From Streptomyces caniscabiei (GTDB taxonomy: Bacteria > Actinomycetota > Actinomycetes > Streptomycetales > Streptomycetaceae): a stretch of DNA of 64,000 nucleotides. The translations under genes and the position numbers were made by a program. Of this stretch, positions 1 to 8,728 are shown one piece after another (within the stretch, counting starts at the first letter, position 1; each line of letters begins with the position of its first letter). Where the stretch lies: positions 248,001 to 312,000 of the forward strand of contig NZ_JABXWI010000004.1 in the NCBI RefSeq assembly GCF_014930365.1. Direction: 5' to 3'. Under the pieces are notes generated by a model that was given only the letters and a program-made list of their open reading frames with translations, did no database searches and was not told where the DNA came from.

Positions 1-1
1 G

Positions 2-103
2 GGCACACCCGGTGTGGTCCGGTGGCCAGGCGAACGCGAGGTCGTCCTGGAGGAGCGCCACTACATCGGCGAACACGACGGCCATCGCCACTACCGGCAG
101 TGA
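2..103 (+). CDS. C-terminal end of an unidentified gene (cut by window edge)
   Basis: An open frame enters from the left edge and stops at TGA 101-103. The readable tail is about 33 residues, rich in charged and histidine residues (it ends HDGHRHYRQ). I do not recognise the family. It lies 50 bp upstream of the DUF4389 gene on the same strand. The short length limits confidence that it is a real gene end. Confidence 0.35.
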   Translation, partial: GTPGVVRWPGEREVVLEERHYIGEHDGHRHYRQ

Positions 104-153
104 TCAGCGCAGTGCCGGGGGGACCGTGAACAGCTGGGAAAGGACCGAGAACC

Positions 154-822
154 ATGGCATCGGAAAAAGTCCCGCCGAGTGTGCCTCCCCTCCAGCCGGT
201 CCGGCTGACCGCGACCTGTGATCCACAGCTGTCCCGCTGGCTGTGGCTCGTGAAGTGGCTGCTCGCGCTGCCCCACTACGTCGTCCTGGCCTTCCTGTGG
301 GTGGCGTTCGTCGTGGTGGGCATCGTGGCGTTCTTCGCGATCCTCTTCACCGGCCGCTATCCGCGCCCCCTGTTCGACTTCAGCACCGGAGTGCTGCGCT
401 GGAGCTGGCGGGTGGCCTTCTACACGTACGGCGCCCTCGGCACCGACCGCTATCCGCCCTTCACGCTCGCCGAGGTGCCGGACTACCCGGCACACCTGGA
501 CGTGGCGTATCCCGAGCAGTTGTCCCGCGGGCTGGTGCTGGTGAAGTGGTGGCTCCTGGCCATCCCCCACTACCTGGTGCTGGGCATCATCGGGGGCGGC
601 ATCCACGTCACCTGGACCTCGGGAGGACTCATCGCGCTCCTGACGTTCTTCGCCGGGGTCGCCCTGCTGTTCACCGGTGTCTATCCGCGCGGCATCTTCG
701 ATCTGGTGATCGGCCTGGACCGGTGGGTGCTGCGGGTCGCCGCCTACACGTCGCTGCTCACGGACGTCTACCCGCCGTTCCGTCTCGACCAGGGCGGCAG
801 TGAGCCGGGGACGCGCCCATGA
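154..822 (+). CDS. DUF4389 membrane protein
   Basis: This 222-residue protein belongs to the DUF4389 family of unknown function. It has two homologous halves, each starting with a KWLLALPHY or KWWLLAIPHY motif at the start of a long hydrophobic stretch (about residues 30-70 and 128-180) and ending FTGRYP or FTGVYP. An RYPPFTLAEVP-type segment follows the first half and a VYPPFRLDQGG segment the second. The start is ATG 154 behind GAAAGGA. It is an integral membrane protein with an internal duplication, by hydrophobicity. A strong hairpin overlaps its stop codon. Family assignment is firm; function is unknown. Confidence 0.85.
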   Translation: MASEKVPPSVPPLQPVRLTATCDPQLSRWLWLVKWLLALPHYVVLAFLWVAFVVVGIVAFFAILFTGRYPRPLFDFSTGVLRWSWRVAFYTYGALGTDRYPPFTLAEVPDYPAHLDVAYPEQLSRGLVLVKWWLLAIPHYLVLGIIGGGIHVTWTSGGLIALLTFFAGVALLFTGVYPRGIFDLVIGLDRWVLRVAAYTSLLTDVYPPFRLDQGGSEPGTRP

Positions 823-863
823 CGACCGGGCAGGTCCGTCGTCCCGGCCGTCATGGGCGCGTC
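810..863 (+). terminator. Large hairpin overlapping the DUF4389 stop codon
   Basis: A perfect 15-bp inverted repeat GACGCGCCCATGACG (810-824) pairs with 849-863. An inner CCGGG (826-830) / CCCGG (843-847) arm lies within it. The left arm includes the TGA stop at 820-822. There is no U-tract, as is common in Streptomyces. It separates the DUF4389 gene from the decayed region. Confidence 0.8.
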
Positions 864-956
864 GGTCCGGGGGGCCGGGACGAGGAGGACCGGCCCAGGG
901 TGACGGGCGGCTCGGCCCCTGCCGAGCATCAGCGTCCCGACAGACGGTGAGGACCA

Positions 957-1234
957 TGACTCGGGGCAGTCGGATCGCCGTCACGCGCATCCGGGGAGTC
1001 CCGGGCGCGTCCACCGCCTGGAACTCGACGGCGAGCGCCTGGCACGGTCCACAGCGACCAGTTCGCACGGACTGGGCCTCGGTGAGGCCGTCGAACTGGC
1101 CCGCGCCCTGGGGCGACTGTTCCCTCGCCACCGGCCTCTCCCCCGCCGTCACGGCCGCGGTGGCTCCCCTCGTCGACACGGTCCGGGACGAGATCGCGCG
1201 GTTTCACGCCGCGCCGGTGGGGAGGCTGCCATGA
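957..1234 (+). pseudogene. Remnant of a [NiFe]-hydrogenase maturation protease (HycI/HyaD type)
   Basis: ATG 957 behind GGTGAGG begins MTRGSRIAV, which resembles the N-terminus of hydrogenase maturation endopeptidases. The central part with the metal-binding aspartate is missing. In another frame (from 1006) RVHRLELDGERLARST is followed by SSHGLGLGEAVELARALGRL, a family-typical stretch. A third frame gives GLSPAVTAAVAPLVDTVRDE, matching the family C-terminus, ending at TGA 1232-1234. So there is at least one internal deletion and two frame changes. The family call rests on remembered motifs. The adjacent hypF remnant supports it. It cannot be functional. Confidence 0.6.
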
Positions 1235-1240
1235 CCCTAG

Positions 1241-1530
1241 GAGGACGGGATCGTCCAGGGAGTCGGCTTCCGGCCCTTCGTGTACCGCACCGCCTCGACG
1301 CTCGGGCTGAGCGGCTGGGTGGCTGAGCGGCTGGGTGGCCAATGTCGACGGGCGCGTGGAGGGCGAGGTCGCCGGAGAGCGCGGCGCCGTCGACGAGTTC
1401 GCGGCGCGGCTGCGGATCGACACGCCGACACTCGCCCGGGTGCGTCACGTCCGGCTGACGCCCGGCGCGCCCGACACCGGCATCTGCGACGCCTGCCTGC
1501 GTGAGCTGCGTGACCCCGCCACCGCTGCCC
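1241..1530 (+). pseudogene. hypF: hypF 5' fragment (carbamoyltransferase, acylphosphatase domain)
   Basis: The stretch IVQGVGFRPFVYRTASTLGL is the diagnostic start of the HypF acylphosphatase-like domain. HypF makes the CN ligands of [NiFe] hydrogenases. The frame is then broken by a 16-bp tandem duplication (1309-1340). It continues in the shifted frame as GWVANVDGRVEGEVAG, then the first cysteine pair of the zinc-finger region (ICDACLRELRDP). The rest of the roughly 750-residue protein is missing. The duplication alone accounts for the shift, because removing 16 bases restores the frame. A degraded gene next to another hydrogenase-maturation remnant. Confidence 0.8.
1309..1340 (+). repeat. 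16-bp tandem duplication disrupting hypF
   Basis: GAGCGGCTGGGTGGCT (1309-1324) is followed directly by GAGCGGCTGGGTGGCC (1325-1340). The two copies differ only in the last base. The insertion is not a multiple of three and shifts the hypF frame. Confidence 0.9.
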
Positions 1531-1559
1531 GTTCACGGACGGTGAGGTTCTCGTCGCCG

Positions 1560-1890
<331 letters not shown>

Positions 1891-1959
1891 GGGACCTGGC
1901 CGTGGCGGAGCGGTCGTGGGGGACCTGCCCGGAGCGGCCGCGGCAGAGGCGCAACACAC

Positions 1960-1991
1960 GGTACGGCGGGCGACCCGCCGCCCGCCGTACC
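1960..1991 (-). terminator. Hairpin terminator after the flavodoxin gene
   Basis: A perfect 12-bp stem GGTACGGCGGGC (1960-1971) pairs with 1980-1991 around an 8-nt loop. It lies 20 bp beyond the minus-strand flavodoxin stop at 2011. No U-tract. Confidence 0.8.
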
Positions 1992-2010
1992 GCCCGCCGC
2001 CCCTTCCGGG

Positions 2011-2529
2011 TCAGCGCCGCTGCTCCCCCTGGTCCGCCCCCAGCAGGTCCTTCGCGATCCGGCCCGCCCACGCCTCGATCGCGGGAAAGTCCCGGAAGTC
2101 GCCGCCCTTGCCGGACTCCACGATCCGGTGGGCGATGAAGCCCTTCGCGCCCTTCTCCAGGCAGCCGCCGAAGGTGATGTGCTCCCTGGCGTCGAACCGG
2201 ATCACGGCCCTGCGGACGCCGGGCACGGGCGGGATGTCCCGCTCGGAGGCGGAGGCGTCGAGGGGCCCGCTGCTGAACAGCCACAGCGGGCGTGCGGGCA
2301 GTTCGCGGCGGTGCCGGCGCAGGAAGCGGCGGGCGTTCTTCTGCCAGCGGCCGGCGTAGACCCCGCCGCCGACCACGACGGCGTCGTACGGCAGCAGGGT
2401 GACGACGGATTCGGCGGGCCTGGCCTCGGCCGTCACCCCCTCCTTGTTCAGGGTCTCGGCGATGGTCTCGGCGATCCGGGCGGTGGATCCGTTGGTCGTC
2501 CCGTAGGCGACCAGGACTTTGGCGTTCAT
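2011..2529 (-). CDS. Flavodoxin-domain protein (HemG-like)
   Basis: A 172-residue single-domain flavodoxin. The N-terminal AYGTTNGSTARIAETIAETL is the phosphate-binding loop for FMN, and VVVGGGVYAGRW follows the second strand. Proteins of this size and pattern are annotated as flavodoxin or menaquinone-dependent protoporphyrinogen oxidase-like (HemG family). The start at ATG 2529 has GAAGGAGG upstream. It lies downstream of a CBS-BON gene and the acetyltransferase on the same strand, and a hairpin follows it. A role in low-potential electron transfer during hypoxia is inference. Confidence 0.8.
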   Translation of the reverse strand: MNAKVLVAYGTTNGSTARIAETIAETLNKEGVTAEARPAESVVTLLPYDAVVVGGGVYAGRWQKNARRFLRRHRRELPARPLWLFSSGPLDASASERDIPPVPGVRRAVIRFDAREHITFGGCLEKGAKGFIAHRIVESGKGGDFRDFPAIEAWAGRIAKDLLGADQGEQRR

Positions 2530-2543
2530 GACGTTGAGCCTCC

Positions 2544-2588
2544 TTCTCGCGGCCCTGCTTCTCGCGGCCCTGCTTCTCGCGGCCCTGC
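2544..2588 (-). repeat. Three exact 15-bp tandem repeats
   Basis: TTCTCGCGGCCCTGC occurs at 2544-2558, 2559-2573 and 2574-2588 on the plus strand. It sits 15 bp upstream of the flavodoxin start, between it and the CBS gene. Only noncoding DNA is affected. Confidence 0.95.
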
Positions 2589-2633
2589 GCGACCGGCCCG
2601 CGCTCTCGCGGGTCGCGCGTCACGGCCCGCGGT

Positions 2634-3365
2634 TCACAGCCTGCGCAGCCAGTGGTCCGTGACGCCGTGCAGTGCCTGTTCGGCGGGTTCGATGTGGGCG
2701 TCGTCCAGCCGCCAGGTGAGTTTGTCGACGACGCCGACCACCCCGTCGACCTGGCGGGTCATCGAGACGGCGATCTCCGTCTCGCTCTTGCGTTCCAACT
2801 GGCCGGAGAGGGTGACGACGCCCTGGTCCACGGTCACGTCGACGCTGTGCGGGGCCAGCCACAGGGTGCGCACCACCACCTCGCGGGTCACGGTGGAGCG
2901 GATCTCCTCGTCGGGCCGCAGGAAGACCTGGAGCAGGTCGCGCCGGGTGACGATGCCGACGAGGCGTTCCTCCTCGTCCACGACGGGCAGCCGCTCCACG
3001 CGGTGCTGGGCCATGGTCCGGGCCGCCTCGACGACGGTGTCGTCCGCGTGCACGGTGATCGGAGGCTCGGTCATCAGCCGGCCCGCGCTGCGGGCCTCGG
3101 CCTTGGCGGCCTGCCGTCGCGCCCCGCGGGTCAGCGCGCCGAAGAGGTGGCGCCCGCGCGACTCGTAGGGGTCGGGAGCCTCGGCCTGCCTGGCCATCAG
3201 ATCGGTGTCGGAGACGACCCCGATGACCTTCTCGTCGTCGTCGATCACCGGAAGTCCGCTGATCCCGTGGTCGGCGAGCAGGCGGGCGACCTCCTTGAAC
3301 GGGGTGTCGTACTCGGCACGGACGACGTCGGTCGTCATCACGGAGCCGACCTTGTCGTGCTTCAT
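2634..3365 (-). CDS. CBS-pair and BON domain protein
   Basis: The 243-residue protein has a first CBS motif (VGSVMTTDVVRAEYDTPFKE through IGVVSDTDLM, about residues 5-60), a second (MTEPPITVHADDTVVEAART through VGIVTRRDLL, about 97-150), then a BON domain (VVVRTLWLAPHSVDVTVDQG and following, about 165-225). CBS pairs bind adenine nucleotides; BON domains usually bind membranes or lipids. It resembles M. tuberculosis Hrp1 (Rv2626c, DosR regulon) in its CBS part. It starts 13 bp after the acetyltransferase stop, so the two are very likely co-transcribed. Two relatives lie at 10015 and 49007. Confidence 0.9.
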   Translation of the reverse strand: MKHDKVGSVMTTDVVRAEYDTPFKEVARLLADHGISGLPVIDDDEKVIGVVSDTDLMARQAEAPDPYESRGRHLFGALTRGARRQAAKAEARSAGRLMTEPPITVHADDTVVEAARTMAQHRVERLPVVDEEERLVGIVTRRDLLQVFLRPDEEIRSTVTREVVVRTLWLAPHSVDVTVDQGVVTLSGQLERKSETEIAVSMTRQVDGVVGVVDKLTWRLDDAHIEPAEQALHGVTDHWLRRL

Positions 3366-3378
3366 GGCTCTTCCCTCC

Positions 3379-6072
3379 TCAGCGAAGGCGCCGCAGATAG
3401 GGGTCCTGGGGCCTGCGGGGCAGCAGACGCACGCGCGCGTCGAGCACGGAGACTCCGGCCGATGTCGCGAGAACGGGGTTGAAGTCGGCCTCGGCGAGCT
3501 GCGGCAGGTCGGCCGCCATCCGGGACAGCCCCAGCAGCAGCCGCTCCAGGCGTTCGAGGTCGACCGGTCCGCTGCCGCGCGCGCCGAACAGCAGCGGGGC
3601 GCAGCGCGGTGCGGTGATCAGGTCGTGGACGTCGTGGTCGGTGAGCGGGGCGAGCCGGGCGGCGTGGTCGCCGAGCACCTCGGTGGCGGTACCGCCGAGT
3701 CCGAACAGCACGAGCGGGCCGAAGACCTCGTCCTGGACGACGCCCGCGAAGAGTTCGGTGCCGCGCGGGGCGAGCGGTTGGACGATCACACCGGCCAGCA
3801 GGTCCCCGAAGCGGGTCTCGAAGTCGCGGAAGGCGGCGCGGACCTGGGAGTCCCCCTGGAGGTCGAGGTGGACCGCGCGCTGTTCGCTCTTGTGCACGAG
3901 ACCCGGCCAGTGTGCCTTCATGACCACGCGGCCGTCGGGACCGCGCAGTCGGTCGGCGGCGAGGACGGCGGCGTCCTCGGTCTCGGCCCAGGCCCAGGGG
4001 ATCTGCGGGATGCCGTAGCAGGACAGCAGGTCGGCGCAGGCCCGCGGGTCGAGCCAGCCGCCGTCCGGGTGGACGGACAGGAACGTGTCGACGAGGTCGT
4101 GGGCGCGGCCCGGGTCGATGCCGTCCAGGTGCGGCACGGTTCCGGCGGGGCGGGCCAGCCAGGCGGCGCGGCGGGCGGCGTGGGTCAGGGCCCGTGCCGC
4201 GGCCTGGGGTTCGGCGTAGGACGGGACGGTGCCGCCGCCGGTGGCGGGCAGCAGCCTGACCGGCAGGTCCTGTTCGAGTCGTACCGCGACGACCGGTTTC
4301 GGCCTGGGGCCCGGGGCGTCGGTGAGGGCCCTGATGAGGTCGTCGCCGGTCGCCGTGGCGACGGCCGTGGGGACGAGGGCCAGCAGCACGGCGTCGATCC
4401 CGCCGTGCCGCAGCACCCGTTCCACGGCGTCCTTGAGCCGTTCCTCGGTGACGGCGGCCGTGGCGTCCACGGGGTTGCCGACGGAGGCGCCGCCGGGCAG
4501 CACGGCGAGCAGGTCCCCGGCGAGTTCGGGGGTGAACGCCGGGAGGAGCAGTCCGGCCTCCACACAGGCGTCGGCGGCCAGGACGCCCGCGCCTCCCGCG
4601 TTGGTGAGGACGGCGACGCGGAATCCCTTCGGCAGGGGCTGGGAGTGCAGGAGCGCGGCGGTCTCGAGGAGTTCGCCGACCGAGCCGGTGGCGGTGACAC
4701 CTGCCTGGGTGAACAGGGCCCGGCGGGTCATGGTCGGGGTGGCGGCGGCGGCCGTGTGCGAGGCGGCGGCCCGACGCCCGGCCTCGGTGCGGCCCGCGTC
4801 GACGGTGAGCACCGGCATACGGCGGGTCACCCGGCGCGCGGTGCGCGAGAACGCCCTGGGGTTGCCGAAGGACTCCAGGTGGAGCAGGGCGAGGTCGGTG
4901 CGGCCGTCGCTCTCCCACCACTGGAGCATGTCGTTGCCGCTGACGTCGTACTTGTCGCCGAGCGAGGCGAAGGACGACACTCCGATGCCGAGCCGGGAGA
5001 GCCCGTCGAGCAGGGCGATGCCCACCCCGCCGGACTGCACGGCGACACCGGCGGTGCCGGGGCTCGGATGGCCGGCGGCGAAGGTCGCGTCGAGGCGGAC
5101 GGCCGGGTCGGTGTGGGAGATGCCCAGGCAGTTGGGGCCGACGAGGCGCATACCGTGTGTGCGGCAGGCATCCCGCAGAGCGCGCGCCTGGTCACGGTCC
5201 AGCCCCGCCGTGACCACCAGCAGGGCCCGTACGCCGGCCTTGCCGCATTCCTCGGCCGTGGCGGGGACCGCGGCGGCGGGTACGGCGACGACCGCGAGGT
5301 CGGGGGTCCGGGGCAGTGCGGCGACGGACGGGTGGCAGGGCACGCCGAGGAGGGACGCGGCGGCGGGGTTCACCGCGAACAGCCGTCCGGTGAATCCGCC
5401 GGTGCGCAGATGGTGCAGCACGGCGCGCCCGACGGATCCCGGCTTGCGGCCCGCGCCGATCACGGCGACGGCGCGGGGTCGCAGCAGCGGTTCCAGGCTG
5501 GCGACGTCGGCGGCCCGGCCGCGGGCCTCGACGGCCGTGAGGTAAATGTCGTCCTCGGTCAGGGTGATGGCGCAGCGCACCTCGGGGCCGTCGTAACTGC
5601 GGGACATGCTCAGTCCGAGGTCGGAGAAGAGCCGGAGCACCTCGCTGTTCTCGCTGAGCGCGTCGGCGGTGAAGGTGGTGATCCCCTCCGCGCGGGCGGC
5701 CGAGACGAGGTGTTCGATCAGCAGGGTGCCGACGCCCCGGTGGTGCAGTCCGTCGGCCACCGCGATGGAGATCTCGGCCGTGCCGGCGTCCTCGCCGGTC
5801 TCGTACTCGGCGAGGCCGATCACCTGGCCGGCGCGCTCCGCCAGGAGCGCCCGGTATCCCTGACGCGGCGGAGCACAGGCCCGGTCCGCCGCCTGCTCGG
5901 CCGATCGCCGGCTCGCCGCGAAGAACCGCAGCCGCAGATTCTCCGACGACATCTCCTCGTAGAGTCCTTGGAGCTGATCGTGATCGCCTCGCTCCACGGC
6001 CCGGATGCGAACGGTCGTTCCATCCGCGAGCAGGGCGTGGACAGGGGGGCGGCTGAGCACGTCGTCCGTCAT
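3379..6072 (-). CDS. PatA-type protein acetyltransferase: GNAT plus acyl-CoA synthetase (ADP-forming) domains
   Basis: An 897-residue protein from ATG 6072. Residues about 20-170 form a GNAT acetyltransferase domain, with the acetyl-CoA loop HHRGVGTLLIEHL. About 190-480 is a CoA-binding/succinyl-CoA-synthetase-like region (LRPRAVAVIGAGRKPGSVGR, VGPNCLGISH, SHTAA). About 670-897 is an ATP-grasp-like region (GRVVMKAHWPGLVHKSEQRA). GNAT-first order matches the actinobacterial PatA described in S. lividans, the reverse of Salmonella Pat. Such enzymes acetylate lysines, notably in acetyl-CoA synthetase. The whole synthetase module is a sensor or remnant in known Pats. A canonical palindrome pair lies 85-121 bp upstream. 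It heads the CBS-flavodoxin operon. Confidence 0.85.
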   Translation of the reverse strand: MTDDVLSRPPVHALLADGTTVRIRAVERGDHDQLQGLYEEMSSENLRLRFFAASRRSAEQAADRACAPPRQGYRALLAERAGQVIGLAEYETGEDAGTAEISIAVADGLHHRGVGTLLIEHLVSAARAEGITTFTADALSENSEVLRLFSDLGLSMSRSYDGPEVRCAITLTEDDIYLTAVEARGRAADVASLEPLLRPRAVAVIGAGRKPGSVGRAVLHHLRTGGFTGRLFAVNPAAASLLGVPCHPSVAALPRTPDLAVVAVPAAAVPATAEECGKAGVRALLVVTAGLDRDQARALRDACRTHGMRLVGPNCLGISHTDPAVRLDATFAAGHPSPGTAGVAVQSGGVGIALLDGLSRLGIGVSSFASLGDKYDVSGNDMLQWWESDGRTDLALLHLESFGNPRAFSRTARRVTRRMPVLTVDAGRTEAGRRAAASHTAAAATPTMTRRALFTQAGVTATGSVGELLETAALLHSQPLPKGFRVAVLTNAGGAGVLAADACVEAGLLLPAFTPELAGDLLAVLPGGASVGNPVDATAAVTEERLKDAVERVLRHGGIDAVLLALVPTAVATATGDDLIRALTDAPGPRPKPVVAVRLEQDLPVRLLPATGGGTVPSYAEPQAAARALTHAARRAAWLARPAGTVPHLDGIDPGRAHDLVDTFLSVHPDGGWLDPRACADLLSCYGIPQIPWAWAETEDAAVLAADRLRGPDGRVVMKAHWPGLVHKSEQRAVHLDLQGDSQVRAAFRDFETRFGDLLAGVIVQPLAPRGTELFAGVVQDEVFGPLVLFGLGGTATEVLGDHAARLAPLTDHDVHDLITAPRCAPLLFGARGSGPVDLERLERLLLGLSRMAADLPQLAEADFNPVLATSAGVSVLDARVRLLPRRPQDPYLRRLR

Positions 6073-6156
6073 GGCGGGTCTCCTCCGGGCCGGTGACACT
6101 TCGAGCATCCAGCGGATCGGAAGGTGATCCCATGGGCTGTCCGGGGGCGGGCAGGG

Positions 6157-6193
6157 GGGCCGGTCGGCCCTCGGTGGGAGGGCCCGGCAGCCC
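6157..6193. promoter_or_regulatory. DevR/OsdR-type palindrome pair upstream of the acetyltransferase
   Basis: GGGCCGGTCGGCCC (6157-6170) is a full match to the window consensus, and GGGCCCGGCAGCCC (6180-6193) a weaker one. The centres are 23 bp apart. They lie between the GH65 stop (6198) and the minus-strand start at 6072. Confidence 0.75.
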
Positions 6194-6197
6194 TCCG

Positions 6198-8573
6198 TCA
6201 GTCCGGCAGGGCGAGCGTGCGGGACTCCCCCGGCGCGACCGAGACGGTGCGGTCGCCGAGGGCCACGTCGATGGGGTCGCGGTCGGAGTCGGGCACGGTG
6301 ATGTGCAGCTGTCCGGACCGCAGCCGCAGGTGCACACCCCAGTGGCCCCGGTAGCGGATGGAGAACCCGTACTCGGACAGCTCCGGGATCGGCACGGGGG
6401 CGAGCCTCAGCATGTCGCCGCGCGTCTCCAGTCCGGTCAGACCGCGCTGCACGAGGTCGAGGGTGCCGGCCATGGCGCCGAGATGGATGCCCTCGCCGGT
6501 GGTGCCGCCCTGCAGGTCGGCAATGTCGCCGGCAAGGGCTTCCTGGACGAAGGTCCAGGCCTCCGAGCGGCGGGCCCTGGCGAGTACCCAGCCGTGCACG
6601 AGCGCGCTGAGCGTGGAGCCGTGGGACGTACGGGCCAGGTAGTAGTCCACCGTGCGCCGCCAGGTCTCGTCGTCCAGCCGGTACCCGAGCCGGTCGAAGA
6701 GTGCGCGCAGTTCGGCGGGTGAGAAGAGGTGGCCGAGCATCAGCGCGTCGGCCTGCTTGGACGCCTTGTACCGGTTGACGGTGTCGCCCTCGGCCTCCAG
6801 GATCCGGTCCAGCCGGCGGATGTCGCCGTACTTCGCCGTGTACGCCGCCCAGTCGAGTTCGGCCAGCTCGCCGTACCCCGCGAACTGGCTGATCACACCG
6901 GCGTGGAACGGTACGTGGAGGGAACGGGAGACGTCCTCCCACAGTTCGAGTTCGCCGCCGTCGAAGCCGGTCCGGTCGGCGAGTTCGCGACGGCGCGGCC
7001 GCGGGAGCGTCTCCAGCAGCTCGCAGGCGCGGGCGAGGACCCAGGCGGCGGTGACATTGGTGTACGTGTTGTCGTCGAGTCCCGGCCGGTCGGCCCCGGG
7101 GTAGGCCTCGTGGTACTCGTCGGGCCCGACGACCCCGCGGACGCGGTAGCGGCCGAGGCCCTCGTCCCAGGTGGCCGCGTTCGCCCAGAAGCGGGCGATC
7201 TGGAGCAGCATCTCGGCGCCCTTGGTGTGCAGGAACTCGGTGTCGCCGCTGGCTTCGCAGTACCGCCACACGTTGTAGGCGATGGCCGATCCCACATGGT
7301 GCTGGAGGTGTGAGTGGTCGGGCAGCCAGCGCCCCGAACGCGGGTTGAGGTGAAGGCGCTGGGTCTCCTCACGGCCGTCGCTCGCGCTCTGCCAGGGGTA
7401 CATGGCCCCGGTCCGCCCGATGTCCCCGGCCTCGGTCAGGGCCCGTGCCAGGCGGCGGTGACGGTAGGTCAGCAGTGCCCGGGAGACCTCGGGGAAGTGC
7501 AGGTTCAGATAGGGCAGGACGAACAGTTCGTCCCAGAAGACGTGTCCGCGGTAGGCCTCGCCGTGCAGTCCTCGCGCGGGGACGCCGACGTCGAGGTCGG
7601 CGGTGTGCGGGGAGAGCGTCTGCAGGACGTGGAACAGATGCAGCCGGAGGATGCGGCCCGCCTTCCCGGGCACCTCCAGATCGGCACGCCGCCACAGCAG
7701 GTCCCACGCGGTGAGGTGGGACTCCCGCAGTTCGTCGAAGCCGGGGGCGTGGCCGACCCGGTCGACGGCCGCCTGGAGCGGGTCGTCGATCGCCGGGTCG
7801 CGGGAGGTGAACAGGGAGACGGTCTTGTCGACGGTGACGGTGCGGCCGGGCGCCAGTGCGAGGCGGAACCGCTGGACGGCCCGCCGCCCCGCGTGCCGGG
7901 CCTCGGACGGCTCCCCGCTCGCGCTGACGGTCCGTGCCGCCATGCCGATACGGATGCCGGAGGCGCTGGTGCGGCAGCGCAGCCACACCGTGTCGGCGTC
8001 CGCCGAGTCGGAGTGGACGTGCACGAGGTGCCTGGTCTCCAGGTCCCGGTAGCGCGCCACTCCGGCGTTGCGCACCCGGCCGTCCAGGGCGGCCTCCACC
8101 TCCAGTTCCCCCGAGAAGTCCTCGGCCGTGAACTCCGTGCGCAGCGCGGCGAGATGGGGGTCCCCCATGTGCACCAGCCGCAGCTGGCGTACCCGTAGCC
8201 GACGGCCGGCGCGGTCCTCGTACGTGGAGCGGCGCTCCAGGAGGCCGGTGCCGGGGTCCAGGCCCAGGCTGTGGTCGAGCAGCCGGTGGCGGTCCGGGGT
8301 CAGCCAGTCCTCGCCGGTGAGGCGGAAGCGCAGTGGCAGCCAGTTGGGCAGGTTGACCATGTCCTCGTTCTCGACGTGGTGACCCGCCACCTCGGAGGTC
8401 AGCCGGTCGTAGCAGCCGGCCGCGTAGGTGCCCGGGTAGTGCACGGCGTCGGCGCCGCACTCGGGCAGTGCGCCGCGGGTGGCGAAGTAGCCGTTGCCGA
8501 GGGTGCACAGCGCCTCGCGCAGGCCCTCCTGCCCCGGGTCGTAGCCCTGGTACTCCCAGATCCAGTCGCGCAT
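6198..8573 (-). CDS. Glycoside hydrolase family 65 protein (maltose/trehalose phosphorylase-like)
   Basis: The chosen start ATG 8573 follows GGAGGACCGG and gives 791 residues, the usual GH65 length. Features seen are GYDPGQEGLREALCTLGNGY near the N-terminus, VFWDELFVLPYL in the catalytic barrel, GPDEYHEAYPG with the presumed general-acid Glu, KQADALMLGHLF and HGSTLSALVHGWVLAR near the anion site. Family members phosphorolyse or hydrolyse alpha-glucosides such as maltose, trehalose or kojibiose; the substrate cannot be told here. It lies 155 bp downstream of gap on the same strand, so it may supply glucose-1-phosphate to glycolysis. Phosphoglucomutase at 60499 would be the logical partner. Confidence 0.85.
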   Translation of the reverse strand: MRDWIWEYQGYDPGQEGLREALCTLGNGYFATRGALPECGADAVHYPGTYAAGCYDRLTSEVAGHHVENEDMVNLPNWLPLRFRLTGEDWLTPDRHRLLDHSLGLDPGTGLLERRSTYEDRAGRRLRVRQLRLVHMGDPHLAALRTEFTAEDFSGELEVEAALDGRVRNAGVARYRDLETRHLVHVHSDSADADTVWLRCRTSASGIRIGMAARTVSASGEPSEARHAGRRAVQRFRLALAPGRTVTVDKTVSLFTSRDPAIDDPLQAAVDRVGHAPGFDELRESHLTAWDLLWRRADLEVPGKAGRILRLHLFHVLQTLSPHTADLDVGVPARGLHGEAYRGHVFWDELFVLPYLNLHFPEVSRALLTYRHRRLARALTEAGDIGRTGAMYPWQSASDGREETQRLHLNPRSGRWLPDHSHLQHHVGSAIAYNVWRYCEASGDTEFLHTKGAEMLLQIARFWANAATWDEGLGRYRVRGVVGPDEYHEAYPGADRPGLDDNTYTNVTAAWVLARACELLETLPRPRRRELADRTGFDGGELELWEDVSRSLHVPFHAGVISQFAGYGELAELDWAAYTAKYGDIRRLDRILEAEGDTVNRYKASKQADALMLGHLFSPAELRALFDRLGYRLDDETWRRTVDYYLARTSHGSTLSALVHGWVLARARRSEAWTFVQEALAGDIADLQGGTTGEGIHLGAMAGTLDLVQRGLTGLETRGDMLRLAPVPIPELSEYGFSIRYRGHWGVHLRLRSGQLHITVPDSDRDPIDVALGDRTVSVAPGESRTLALPD

Positions 8574-8728
8574 CCGGTCCTCCGGCACGTCGGGGGCCGC
8601 GCGGAGCCCGTGGGCGTCCCATCGTCGTGTCAGCCTAGGCCGCCGGCCCCGGTCCGACGCGGGTACGGCGGCAGACGGGCGATCGTGCCTGCTCGTGCCT
8701 GCTCGTGCTTCCCGTGTGTCCTCGGTCG

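Noticed and set aside
3205..6096. Long plus-strand open frame opposite the acetyltransferase
   Set aside because: Gly/Val-rich shadow frame caused by high third-position GC; no domains, and the opposite strand encodes a clear PatA homologue.
3379..7269. Very long frame of nearly 1300 codons on the minus strand
   Set aside because: Only the part from ATG 6072 is protein-like; the first 399 codons overlap the GH65 gene in another frame and are Arg/Pro-rich.
8637..8650. AGGCCGCCGGCCCC as an island palindrome upstream of the GH65 gene
   Set aside because: The spacing between half-sites is one base short and no partner box lies 20-23 bp away.
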